Origin: Flexivirga meconopsidis
Lineage (GTDB): Bacteria > Actinomycetota > Actinomycetes > Actinomycetales > Dermatophilaceae
Assembly: GCF_026162425.1 (NCBI RefSeq)
Contig: NZ_JAOBQJ010000006.1
Coordinates: 1 to 64,000 of the forward strand
Direction of reading: 5' to 3'
DNA length: 64,000 nucleotides
Positions 52,685-61,940 of this stretch are shown in pieces; position 1 is the first letter of the stretch; each line of letters starts with the position of its first letter. The translations under genes were made by a program, and so were the position numbers. A model generated the notes under the pieces. That model saw nothing but the letters and a program-made list of their open reading frames with translations, searched no databases and was not told the origin of the DNA.

Positions 52685-53033
52685 CGCGGTGCACCGTCTC
52701 CGGGCTGAACGCCGGCAGGCACACGGCGACGTAGTCGGCGCCGTCCGGCCCGCAGGAGTATCGGATGCGTTCACCAGCGGTCGTCTTGACGCTCTGCCCC
52801 GCATCAACCGTGGTGCGTTCGCCGTCGCCGTGCTCGACGATCACCTGACCACGCAATACGACTGTGAACTCGTCGAACTCGGGCGTCTGGAACGGCTCGT
52901 CCCAGCCGGCCGGCGCCACCATGTGCGCCACACTCACGCGCGGCTCACCGGTGCTCGCCAGGCCGATGTGCTCGTCGATGATCTTGCCGCCGGGGACCGG
53001 GATGCGCACCGGCTCGGGATAGAGGTCAACCAT
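52677..53033 (-). CDS. Cupin domain protein
   Basis: 118 residues from ATG 53033. A single cupin fold with strands [64 protein letters not shown]; metal ligands are not all conserved (Glu in FDEFT; few His), so it may bind a small ligand rather than catalyse. Translationally coupled to add (ATGAGTGA). A sensor or enzyme in nucleoside breakdown is possible but unproved. Confidence 0.82.
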   Translation of the reverse strand: MVDLYPEPVRIPVPGGKIIDEHIGLASTGEPRVSVAHMVAPAGWDEPFQTPEFDEFTVVLRGQVIVEHGDGERTTVDAGQSVKTTAGERIRYSCGPDGADYVAVCLPAFSPETVHRDE

Positions 53034-53086
53034 TCGCTCACTGTAGTGCGCCGCCGGAACCGCCGAGTGGCTATCCGCGTCCGAGT

Positions 53087-53111
53087 CGCACGCTCTTGGG
53101 GAGAGCGTGCG
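53087..53111. promoter_or_regulatory. 10-bp perfect hairpin in the leader of a secreted-protein gene
   Basis: CGCACGCTCT and AGAGCGTGCG enclose TGGGG. The hairpin lies 22 bases before the ATG at 53134 and about 55 bases from the divergent cupin start. The RBS GGGGGA follows, so the structure could influence translation or mRNA stability of the secreted protein; an operator is also possible. Confidence 0.5.
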
Positions 53112-53133
53112 ATAACACACAGGGGGAAATCCA

Positions 53134-53640
53134 ATGTCATTCATTCGCAAGCCCATTCGAGCCTTGGCGATCACGACGGTCGCGTGCGCCACTGTCGGCG
53201 CAAGTGCGGTCGGTTTTCAGAGCCGGGCGGACGCGGTCAGTCACCCGACGGCCGCGAGTAGCTGCAGTTGGAAGATCGCGGCGGGCGCCTACGCCGGTGG
53301 TCACATGGTCACATACATCCCTGAAGCCAGGGTGAGCCAAGGTCACCAAGGGGGACCGTCCACGGCGACCCTGCTGACGGTCTACTACTCGCCCAACTGT
53401 CGCGCAGTGACGGTCTGGGTGACGAACAGAAAGATGGTGAACCGTTCCTCGGCCTACCTGCAGCACTGGGCGGGCTGGGATCGTGGCGGCCGCCAGGTGC
53501 ACGCCAGAGCCGGCGGGCCTGCTTGGCGTTACCCGGTGAAGCGCCTGCTAACCACGGACCCCTGCATCGCCTATCAGTACAACGAGACCTGGCACAACGG
53601 CACCCTCCTGGTGAACACCTTCCGGTTCTGCGCCAGGTGA
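53134..53640 (+). CDS. Small secreted protein of unknown function
   Basis: 168 residues; signal peptide (MSFIRKPIR, ALAITTVACATVGASAVGF, cleavage near ADA). The mature part has four Cys (SSCSW, PNCRA, DPCIAY, RFCAR) likely forming two disulfides, and many Trp/Tyr/His. No known motif recognised. The base composition is somewhat less GC-rich than neighbours. It is inserted, in opposite orientation, between deoA and cupin-add, so may be an addition to this region. Ends 10 bases before the convergent deoA stop. Confidence 0.72.
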   Translation: MSFIRKPIRALAITTVACATVGASAVGFQSRADAVSHPTAASSCSWKIAAGAYAGGHMVTYIPEARVSQGHQGGPSTATLLTVYYSPNCRAVTVWVTNRKMVNRSSAYLQHWAGWDRGGRQVHARAGGPAWRYPVKRLLTTDPCIAYQYNETWHNGTLLVNTFRFCAR

Positions 53641-53650
53641 TCTGCGCGGG

Positions 53651-54934
53651 TCACGCTATCCGGTCGATGACCAACGGCGTTGTGTCGGCAACGGATTCAC
53701 CGATCGTCCAGGATCCTTGCAGGGCTTCCTTCGCCCGCGCGAACCGCTCCGGGGTGTCGGTGTGCAGGGTCAGCAGCGGCTGGCCCGCGGTCACCGGCTC
53801 CCCCGGTTTGGCGTGTATGACGACGCCGGCCCCGGCTTGCACCGGGTCTTCCTTGCGAGCCCGACCCGCACCGAGCCGCCACGCCGCGACCCCGACCGAG
53901 AGCGCGTCGAGGCGCTGCACGACCCCGGTCGCGTCGGCGGTGATCACCTCCTGTTCGGCGGCTACCGGCAGCGCCGCGGAAGCATCGCCGCCCTGTGCCT
54001 CGATCATTCGGCGCCATACGTCCATCGCGCGGCCGTCACGCAGCGCCTCGGCCGGGTCGACGTCGGATTTGCCTGCGGCAGCGAGCATTTCGCGGGCGAG
54101 GGTCACGGTCAGTTCGATCACGTCGGACGGGCCACCGCCGGCGAGCACGTCGATCGACTCCTGCACCTCGAGCGCGTTGCCCGCGGTGCGGCCGAGCGGG
54201 GTCGACATGTCGGTGAGCAGCGCAACGGTGGTGACTCCCGCATCGGTGCCGAGGTCGACCATGGTGCGGGCGAGTTCGCGCGCGTCGTCGGTGGACTTCA
54301 TGAAGGCGCCGCTGCCGACCTTGACGTCGAGCACGAGTGAGCCGGTGCCTTCGGCAATCTTCTTGCTCATGATCGAGCTGGCGATCAACGGAATCGCCTC
54401 CACAGTGCCGGTGACGTCGCGCAACGCGTAGAGCTTCTTGTCGGCCGGCGCGAGCCCGGAGCCGGCCGCGCAGATGACCGCGCCAACATTCTCGAGCTGC
54501 TGCATCATCGCTTCGTTGGTCAGGCTCGCCCGCCAGCCCGGGATCGACTCCAACTTGTCCAGTGTGCCGCCGGTGTGACCCAGGCCGCGACCCGAAAGCT
54601 GTGGCACCGCAACGCCATACACCGCGACGAGCGGAGCGAGCGGCAGGGTGATCTTGTCACCGACACCGCCGGTCGAGTGCTTGTCGGCGGTTGGCTTGGA
54701 CAGCGATCCGAAGTCCATCCGCTCACCGGAGGCGATCATCGCCGCCGTCCAGCGGGAGATCTCCTCGCGGCTCATCCCGTTGAGCAGGATCGCCATCGCC
54801 AGGGCCGACATCTGCTCCTCGGCGACCGCCCCGCGGGTGTAGGCGTCGATCACCCAGTCGATCTGCTCCGGCGCAAGCGGCTGCTTGTCACGCTTGGCCC
54901 GGATCACGTCGACGGCATCGAACTTTTCACTCAT
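53651..54934 (-). CDS. deoA: Thymidine phosphorylase
   Basis: 427 residues. Phosphorolysis of thymidine (deoxyuridine) to base and deoxyribose-1-phosphate. Signature SGRGLGHTGGTLDKLES near residue 113, phosphate/thymine-binding KHSTGGVGDK, and the GSGAFMK loop; three-domain fold ends in RKEDPVQAGAGVVIHAKPGEPV. Its product joins the DeoD route through the phosphosugar mutase and DeoC. It would normally follow cdd directly; here two plus-strand lipoprotein genes lie between cdd and deoA. Confidence 0.95.
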   Translation of the reverse strand: MSEKFDAVDVIRAKRDKQPLAPEQIDWVIDAYTRGAVAEEQMSALAMAILLNGMSREEISRWTAAMIASGERMDFGSLSKPTADKHSTGGVGDKITLPLAPLVAVYGVAVPQLSGRGLGHTGGTLDKLESIPGWRASLTNEAMMQQLENVGAVICAAGSGLAPADKKLYALRDVTGTVEAIPLIASSIMSKKIAEGTGSLVLDVKVGSGAFMKSTDDARELARTMVDLGTDAGVTTVALLTDMSTPLGRTAGNALEVQESIDVLAGGGPSDVIELTVTLAREMLAAAGKSDVDPAEALRDGRAMDVWRRMIEAQGGDASAALPVAAEQEVITADATGVVQRLDALSVGVAAWRLGAGRARKEDPVQAGAGVVIHAKPGEPVTAGQPLLTLHTDTPERFARAKEALQGSWTIGESVADTTPLVIDRIA

Positions 54935-55040
54935 GAAAGGATCTTGCCAGGGCGGGGGAACCGGTCGTCACACCGGTGCGTCAGTCTCTGCGATGCCCCG
55001 ACATCCACATCGCACACCATCATCCAGGAGGGGAAACACC

Positions 55041-55394
55041 ATGAAGATCATCACTCGCACCGCGGCCGCCGCCATGCTCGTCAGCCTGCCGATCGCCCTG
55101 AGCGCCTGTGGAAGCGGCGGAGGCGACAAGCCGAGCAAGGACGACGTCAAGGCCGGTTACGTGAAGGCGATCAAGAAGGAGGCCGGCTCCGCCGCTTCTT
55201 CGGTCCCGGATGCCACGTTCAACAAGATGGCCGACTGCATCTTCGACAAGAGCTACGACAAAGTGAGCGCCGACACCCTGGACAAGCTGGCTTCGGGCAA
55301 CTTCACCAAGGACACCAAGATCAAGTCGGACGACGAGAAGACCCTGACCGACGCAACCGACTCCTGCCAGAAGACGATGACGCCGGGCAGCTGA
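55041..55394 (+). CDS. Small lipoprotein, first of a paralogous pair
   Basis: 117 residues with a lipoprotein signal (MKIITRTAAAAMLVSLPIALSACGSGG; lipobox LSAC). The mature domain KPSKDDVKAGYVKAIKKE, VPDATFNKMADCIFDKSYDKVSADTLDKLASGNF, and TDATDSCQKTM has two Cys, probably paired. The same pattern is found in the next gene (55503), with shared (V)-K-x-G, MADC/VADC-x-x-D-x-(S/G)-YD, S-x-x-T-L-x-x-L-x-S-G. RBS GGAGGGG. Not a family I can name. Separated from its paralogue by 108 bases with a strong hairpin. Confidence 0.85.
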   Translation: MKIITRTAAAAMLVSLPIALSACGSGGGDKPSKDDVKAGYVKAIKKEAGSAASSVPDATFNKMADCIFDKSYDKVSADTLDKLASGNFTKDTKIKSDDEKTLTDATDSCQKTMTPGS

Positions 55395-55407
55395 GCTCTG
55401 CTCCCGC

Positions 55408-55447
55408 CGAAGCCGGTGCCGGTTGCCATGCAACCGACACCGGCTTC
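55408..55447. terminator. Strong hairpin between the two lipoprotein genes
   Basis: CGAAGCCGGTGCCGGTTGC and GCAACCGACACCGGCTTCG pair over about 19 bases with one mismatch and a tiny CAT loop. It lies 14 bases after the first lipoprotein stop, so would end or attenuate that transcript and let the second gene be read separately or at lower level. Confidence 0.75.
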
Positions 55448-55502
55448 GCCACGTCCAACGCGGGAGTTCACGACCTGGACCCTGCCGAAAGTGAGAACCC
55501 AC

Positions 55503-55940
55503 ATGCGCTCGACCACTCCCGCCAAGCTCGGCGCCGCCGCGCTCTTGCTGGCGCTGCCCGTCGGACTGGCCGGCTGCAGCTTCGGCTCATCCTCCGACAA
55601 CAAGGCGGCAGTCTCCTCGAGCGCAGCCGCCCCCACGTCGCAGGCGACGAAGGCTCCGAGCGCCGGGTCCAGCGACACCGGCGGCAAGCCGACCAAGGAG
55701 CAGGTCAAGACCGGCCTGAACGACTACTTCGTCGGCAAGGGCGTGCCGCGCGCACTGATGAGCAACGTCGCCGACTGCGTAGTCGACGACGGCTACGACA
55801 GCTTTTCCGACGCCACCCTGCGCGCGCTGCAGTCCGGCCAGATCAACAAGCTCAACCCGCTCGACTCGGCCAAGCTCGCAACCACCACCACCTCGTGCCT
55901 CGCCAAGGGCGCGGGCAGCGCCATACCCAGCGTCGGCTGA
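55503..55940 (+). CDS. Small lipoprotein, second of a paralogous pair
   Basis: 145 residues. Lipoprotein signal (MRSTTPAKLGAAALLLALPVGLAGCSF; lipobox LAGC), Ser/Ala/Thr-rich linker of about 35 residues, then a domain like that of the gene at 55041: GKPTKEQVKTGLNDYFVGKGVP, MSNVADCVVDDGYDSFSDATLRALQSGQ, TTTTSCLAKG. Two Cys at equal positions. The pair arose by tandem duplication with later linker growth. Its stop codon lies within a palindrome that also contains the stop of cdd on the other strand. Confidence 0.85.
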   Translation: MRSTTPAKLGAAALLLALPVGLAGCSFGSSSDNKAAVSSSAAAPTSQATKAPSAGSSDTGGKPTKEQVKTGLNDYFVGKGVPRALMSNVADCVVDDGYDSFSDATLRALQSGQINKLNPLDSAKLATTTTSCLAKGAGSAIPSVG

Positions 55941-55953
55941 GCCCGGCTCAGCC
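55935..55953. terminator. Palindrome spanning both stop codons of convergent genes
   Basis: GGCTGAGCC-C-GGCTCAGCC: perfect nine-base arms around one C. The left arm holds the TGA of the lipoprotein gene, the right arm the TGA (read from the minus strand) of cdd. Only seven bases separate the two coding regions. The compact layout suggests a shared bidirectional terminator. Confidence 0.55.
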
Positions 55954-56424
55954 GCCGGCGACGTGCTCCAGGTCGGCGTTGCCGAACGCCTGCGGCAGCA
56001 CCTGCCGCATGGTCCAGACACCCTCGGGCGTGCGTAACTGACACTCCGGTCCGCCGTGTTCCCAAAGCAATTGGCGGCATCGGCCGCACGGCATCAGCGC
56101 CTCACCCTGCGCGTTGACGCACGACACAGCGACCAGCCGGCCACCGCCGGTGCGGATCAGCTCGCTGACCATGCCGCACTCCGCGCAGAGCGTCACGCCG
56201 TACGCGGCGTTCTCGACATTGCAGCCGGAGACAACCCGGCCGTCGTCGACGAGCCCGGCCACCCCCACCGGGAAGCGGCTGTATGGCGCGTACGCGGCCC
56301 GCATCGCCTCGGTCGCAGCGTCGGTCAGCGAATCCCAATCGACCACCCCACGAAGTTCTGCGCTCGTTCCTCGCTCCGATGCTTCGCGGGGACCCCGATC
56401 TCCTCCGGCAGGTGATTGCGTCAT
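55948..56424 (-). CDS. cdd: Cytidine deaminase
   Basis: 158 residues, slightly long because of an N-terminal extension (TQSPAGGDRGPREASERG). Deaminates (deoxy)cytidine to (deoxy)uridine. Zinc site of the tetrameric class: Cys in VSGCNVENAAYG with catalytic Glu, and PCGRCRQ. CAECGMVSELI between. Start three bases after the permease gene stop (56428), same strand: part of the nucleoside importer operon. A later start near the conserved WDSLTDAATEAMRAAYAPYS is possible. Confidence 0.93.
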   Translation of the reverse strand: MTQSPAGGDRGPREASERGTSAELRGVVDWDSLTDAATEAMRAAYAPYSRFPVGVAGLVDDGRVVSGCNVENAAYGVTLCAECGMVSELIRTGGGRLVAVSCVNAQGEALMPCGRCRQLLWEHGGPECQLRTPEGVWTMRQVLPQAFGNADLEHVAGG

Positions 56425-56427
56425 GAC

Positions 56428-57744
56428 CTAGCCCTTCACGTAGGGCTCGCCGTCGGCGGCGGGCGCCCGCACCCGGCCGACCAGACCGGCGACGGCGAAA
56501 ATGGTGGCCAGGTAGGGCAGCATCTGCAGCAGGTTGGAGTCGATCTTCACCGGGGTGGCGAGCAGGGACAACGCGGTCTGCAGGGCGCTGGCGAAGCCGA
56601 AGAAGATCGACGCGCCGAGCGCGCCGCGCGGCGTCCAGCGGCCGAAGATCAGCGCCGCCAGCGCGATGAAGCCCTGGCCGGAGGTCATGTTCTTGTTGAA
56701 CTGCCCGACCGAGCCGATCGTGAGCGCGGCACCGGCGAGGCCGGCGATGCAGCCGCCGAGGATGACGTTGCGGTAACGCAGTCGCAGCACGTTGATGCCG
56801 ACCGTGTCGGCGGCCTTGGGATGCTCGCCGACCGCCCGGGTGCGCAGGCCCCACCGGGAGCGCAGCAGCATGACGTCGATAACGATCACGATGACGTACA
56901 TCAGGTAGGTGATGATCGTCTGGTTGAACAGCAGCGAGCCGACCACCGGGATGTCGCCGAGCAGCGGGATCTTGATCGGATTGAACACCGCAGGCTGGTT
57001 GGTGCTGGTGGCGTCGTTGGCCATCACCGCGTCATACAGGTAACCGGTGAGGCCGAGCGCGAACGCATTGATGACGACACCGAGGATCACCTGATTGACG
57101 GTGAACTTGATGGCGAAGACGGCCAACAGGGCACCGGCCAGGCCGCCGATGATGACCGCGGCGAGCAGCCCCAACCAGTTGCTGGCAATGGTGCCGAACA
57201 GCGCCCCGGCGAACGCGCCGAAAAGCATCTGGCCCTCGATCGCGACGTTGATGACCCCGGTCTTCTCGCACATCAGACCGGCCATCGAGCCGAGGATCAG
57301 CGGGGTCGCGAGGAAGAGCGTCTGCTGCAGCAGCGAGCCGACCTGCACTGACTGCTTGCCCTCGGTGCCGGCCCACGTCAGGAACGCCACGATGAACAGC
57401 AGCGCGACTGCGATGCCGACGTAGCGCAGCGCCCGCTTGCCGAAGCCGCGCACGATCTGCACCACGCCGAGCGCGATGATGACCACGCCGCAGGCGATGA
57501 TCAGCCCGGTGCCGGGGACCGAGAAGGTCGGCACGGTCAGGTCCGCGCCGGACCCGTTGAGGTCGAACCTGGTCGAGGACGAGCCGGCCGATTTGCCGAG
57601 CAGCACGGCTGCAATGAGACCGATCACCACGATCGCGGCGCCGATGCCGATGCGCCGTGATGGCGACATCGGCACCTCGACCAGGTGCTGGGTGACGACC
57701 TCGCCGGGCGCTACCTCGACCTGTTCGACGGAGTGCTGGCTCAT
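56428..57744 (-). CDS. Nucleoside ABC transporter permease (BmpD/NupQ-like)
   Basis: 438 residues from ATG 57744, overlapping the previous stop (ATGA). BPD_transp_2 family permease, about ten helices; family phrases GLMCEKTGVINVAIEGQMLFGAFAGA, NQVILGVVINAFALGLTGYLYD, RAVGEHPKAADTVGINVLRLRY and GGCIAGLAGAALTIGSVGQF. N-terminal 70 residues include an extra helix pair not in the shortest homologues. With its partner permease and the double ATPase it imports nucleosides brought by the BMP lipoprotein. Confidence 0.92.
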   Translation of the reverse strand: MSQHSVEQVEVAPGEVVTQHLVEVPMSPSRRIGIGAAIVVIGLIAAVLLGKSAGSSSTRFDLNGSGADLTVPTFSVPGTGLIIACGVVIIALGVVQIVRGFGKRALRYVGIAVALLFIVAFLTWAGTEGKQSVQVGSLLQQTLFLATPLILGSMAGLMCEKTGVINVAIEGQMLFGAFAGALFGTIASNWLGLLAAVIIGGLAGALLAVFAIKFTVNQVILGVVINAFALGLTGYLYDAVMANDATSTNQPAVFNPIKIPLLGDIPVVGSLLFNQTIITYLMYVIVIVIDVMLLRSRWGLRTRAVGEHPKAADTVGINVLRLRYRNVILGGCIAGLAGAALTIGSVGQFNKNMTSGQGFIALAALIFGRWTPRGALGASIFFGFASALQTALSLLATPVKIDSNLLQMLPYLATIFAVAGLVGRVRAPAADGEPYVKG

Positions 57745-59044
57745 CCGTTCCATCCCTTCGCGAGCACGGCGGAGCCGCCTGCGGAGCTGCGGCGCAATCG
57801 GAAGATCAACCGGATCAGGCCGGGCGCGGCGATGAATATGACGACCAGCGCCTGCAGCACCTGCACCAGGTCGGGCGGTGTCGACGTCGAGGCCTGCAGT
57901 TGCCCGCTGCCGGCGGTCAGCGCGCCGAAGAGCAGACCCGCCCAGAACGTGCCCCATGCGGTGCCCCGGCCGAGCAGCGCGACCGTGATGGCGGTGAAGC
58001 CGACGCCGCCGTCGACGCTCGCGGTCACCTGGTAGTTGTTAGCGCTGCCCAGGATCTGCGACACACCGGCGAGTCCGGCGAGAGCACCGACGACCACCAT
58101 CACCCAGATGTACGTCGAGGAGACGCTCATGCCTGCGGTCCGTGCTGCGTCCTGGTTGGCGCCGACAGCGCGCACCCGGAAGCCGAACGTGCCGTACTTC
58201 AGCAGCCACCAGACGAACGCCGTCGCCAGCACGGCGAGCACGAACGAGAAGTTGACCCGCAGGTCGGAGCCGAACAGGTGCCAGAACTGCGCATTGCCGT
58301 CGACCGTGCGGGAGACCGCCTGGCTGAACGGTGGTGCCTGGAACCAGCTTTCGGTGAGCAGGAAGTTGACGAAGAACACTGCGATGTAGTTGAGCATGAT
58401 CGTCGTAATGACCTCGTGCGCACCGGTTTTCGCCTTGAGCACGCCGGCCAGCGCAGCCCAGATCGCACCACCGATGATGCCGCCGATGATCGCCACCACG
58501 ATGTGAATGCCGGCGGGCAGATCCCACGCGAAACCGATGTAGCCGGCGAGGGCCGCTGACATCAGGATCTGACCCTGTGCACCGATGTTGAACAGGCCCG
58601 CCCGGAAGGCCAACGTGACCGACAGACCGGCGAGGATCAGCGGCGTCGCATAGACCAGCGTCTCGGAGATCGGCGCCAGCTTCTGGCCGGCGTTCGGGTT
58701 GTAGATCGCGCCCTGGAAGATCGCCAGGTAGGCGTCCCGGACGGCCCACCCGGCGGCGTTGAAGGTGTCGGCCGGCGCGGCGGTGAAGTACTTCATCGCG
58801 TCGCGGGTCGGGCCGTCGGAGGCGATGATCAGGATCGCGCCGACGATCATCGCGCAGATCACCGCGAGCACGGTGACCACCGCGGGGTGGTCGCTGCGCA
58901 GGATCTGGGTGATCGTCTCGCGGGTGCGGTCGTCGCCGCTCTCCGCGCGCTTCAGCTCGGTGTCGCCCTGCACTGCCGACTGCTCGGCGGTTTCCTCGGC
59001 CTTGGGTTCGCGCTTGCTCAAGTCCGGCCCGTCGCCGCCGGTGC

Positions 59045-59048
<4 letters not shown>
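57741..59048 (-). CDS. Nucleoside ABC transporter permease (BmpC/NupP-like)
   Basis: 435 residues. Cytoplasmic N-terminus of about 60 charged residues, then about ten helices. Typical: GLSVTLAFRAGLFNIGAQGQILMSAALAGYIGFA, KAKTGAHEVITTIMLNYIAVFFVNFLL, RAVGANQDAARTAGMSVSSTY and ALAGLAGVSQILG. Overlaps by four bases both with the ATPase upstream and with the next permease downstream, so translation of the three is coupled. Confidence 0.92.
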
Positions 59049-60565
<1,517 letters not shown>

Positions 60566-60626
60566 CGGTCCTCCTCCTCGGGGCGGTTTCGTCATACACG
60601 CCTGCCGTCAAGTCAAACAGAACAGG

Positions 60627-60667
60627 CAGCAGGGTGGGCGCAGCGACCGCTGCGCCCACCCTGGCTG
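60627..60667. terminator. Hairpin between the lipoprotein and ATPase genes (attenuator-like)
   Basis: AGGGTGGGCGCAGCG and CGCTGCGCCCACCCT pair perfectly, with CAGC/GCTG extending the stem; loop ACC. It lies six bases past the stop of the BMP lipoprotein and about 60 bases before the ATPase start. Partial termination here would give more binding protein than transporter, the usual stoichiometry of ABC importers. Confidence 0.75.
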
Positions 60668-60672
60668 TTACC

Positions 60673-61776
60673 TCACTTCGGCTGGCTCGGCGAAGTGACC
60701 TTGATCTTGCCCGAGATGATGTCGGCCTTGACCTGGTCGATCTCCTTCTTCAGGTCGGCCGGGACCTTACCGTCGAAGTTGTGGTACGGCGCCAGTCCGA
60801 CCCCGTCATCCTTCAGCGTGCCGACGTAGTTGCCGGTCGGGAAGGTGCCGTCGGCGGCCGCCTTGAGGTAGGTCTCCACACCGCCGGACAGGTTCTTGGT
60901 CGCGCTGGAGATGAAGTACTTGCAGTAGTTGGCGGCGCTCTCGCAGCCGTCGGTGTCGACCCAGATCAGGTTGAGCTTGCCTGCAGAAGCCGCAGCCGCC
61001 GCGCCGGCGCCGAGACCCGAGGCGCCCGCCACCGGGAAGACGATGTCGGCGCCCTGGCTGACCATCGCCTGGGTGATCGACTTGCCCTTGTTCTGGTCGG
61101 TGAACGAACCGGAGAAGGTGCCGCCCTTCTGGTTCTTCTCGTTCCAGCCGAGCACCTTGACGCTCTTGGACTTCTGCTTGTTGTAGTACTGGACGCCCTC
61201 CCAGAAGCCGTCCATGTAGATCGTCACCGGCGGGATCGACAGACCGCCCCAGGTGCCGACGGTTCCCGATTTCGACATGCCGGCGGCGAGGTAGCCGGCG
61301 AGGAAGCCGGCCTGTGCGGTGTTGTACTCGATGCCGTACATGTTGGGCATCCCCTGGCCCGAGTTGTCGATCTCGGCGAAGTGCACCTTGGGGAACTGCT
61401 GCGCGGCCTTTTTCATCGCGTCGCCCATGAGCCCGCCGACGCCGATGACGGTGTCGCAACCGCCCTGCGCGTACTTGGTCAGGTTCGGGGTGTAGTCGCT
61501 GCCGGAGTTGGACGGCACGTACTTGACCGTGATGTTCGGGTTTGCCTTGCTGGCGGCCTGCATGCCGGCCCAGGAGTTCTCGTTGAACGACTTGTCGTCG
61601 ACGCCACCGGTGTCCAACACCATGCAGGCGCTGATCTTCTTGCCCGAAGCACTGCCCTGGGCGCCACCGGTGCCGGACCCGCCGCCGGCGTTGTTCTCCG
61701 CCGGTTTGCTCCCGCAACCCGCGAGTGCCATTGCCGCCACGGCCCCCACGGCCGCAATCTTGATCACCGGACGCAC
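60673..61776 (-). CDS. BMP/PnrA-like nucleoside-binding lipoprotein
   Basis: 367 residues from GTG 61776 (AAGGAGA upstream). Lipoprotein signal (VRPVIKIAAVGAVAAMALAGC; lipobox LAGC) with a Gly-rich linker. BMP domain: ACMVLDTGGVDDKSFNENSWAG, GVGGLMGDAMKKAAQQFP, FAEIDNSGQ, EYNTAQAGFLAGYLAAGMSKSGTVGTWGG, and VFPVAGASGLGAGAAAAA. The Asp/Asn residues of the first motifs bind nucleoside. Extracellular receptor and first gene of the minus-strand importer operon. Confidence 0.94.
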   Translation of the reverse strand: MRPVIKIAAVGAVAAMALAGCGSKPAENNAGGGSGTGGAQGSASGKKISACMVLDTGGVDDKSFNENSWAGMQAASKANPNITVKYVPSNSGSDYTPNLTKYAQGGCDTVIGVGGLMGDAMKKAAQQFPKVHFAEIDNSGQGMPNMYGIEYNTAQAGFLAGYLAAGMSKSGTVGTWGGLSIPPVTIYMDGFWEGVQYYNKQKSKSVKVLGWNEKNQKGGTFSGSFTDQNKGKSITQAMVSQGADIVFPVAGASGLGAGAAAAASAGKLNLIWVDTDGCESAANYCKYFISSATKNLSGGVETYLKAAADGTFPTGNYVGTLKDDGVGLAPYHNFDGKVPADLKKEIDQVKADIISGKIKVTSPSQPK

Positions 61777-61940
61777 GGTGTCTCCTTCGTCTAGTTCAAT
61801 GTGGCCGCGGCTGCCGGTGGGCTGCCGGGCCCGAGTGACGGACCGCTGCCGCAGGTCGCGGAGGTGGGCCAAGGCGCAAGGTTAGCGGCGTCACACCGCA
61901 GTTGTCTCCCGGATGTCGCCGCGCCGCGACCGAACCGTTA

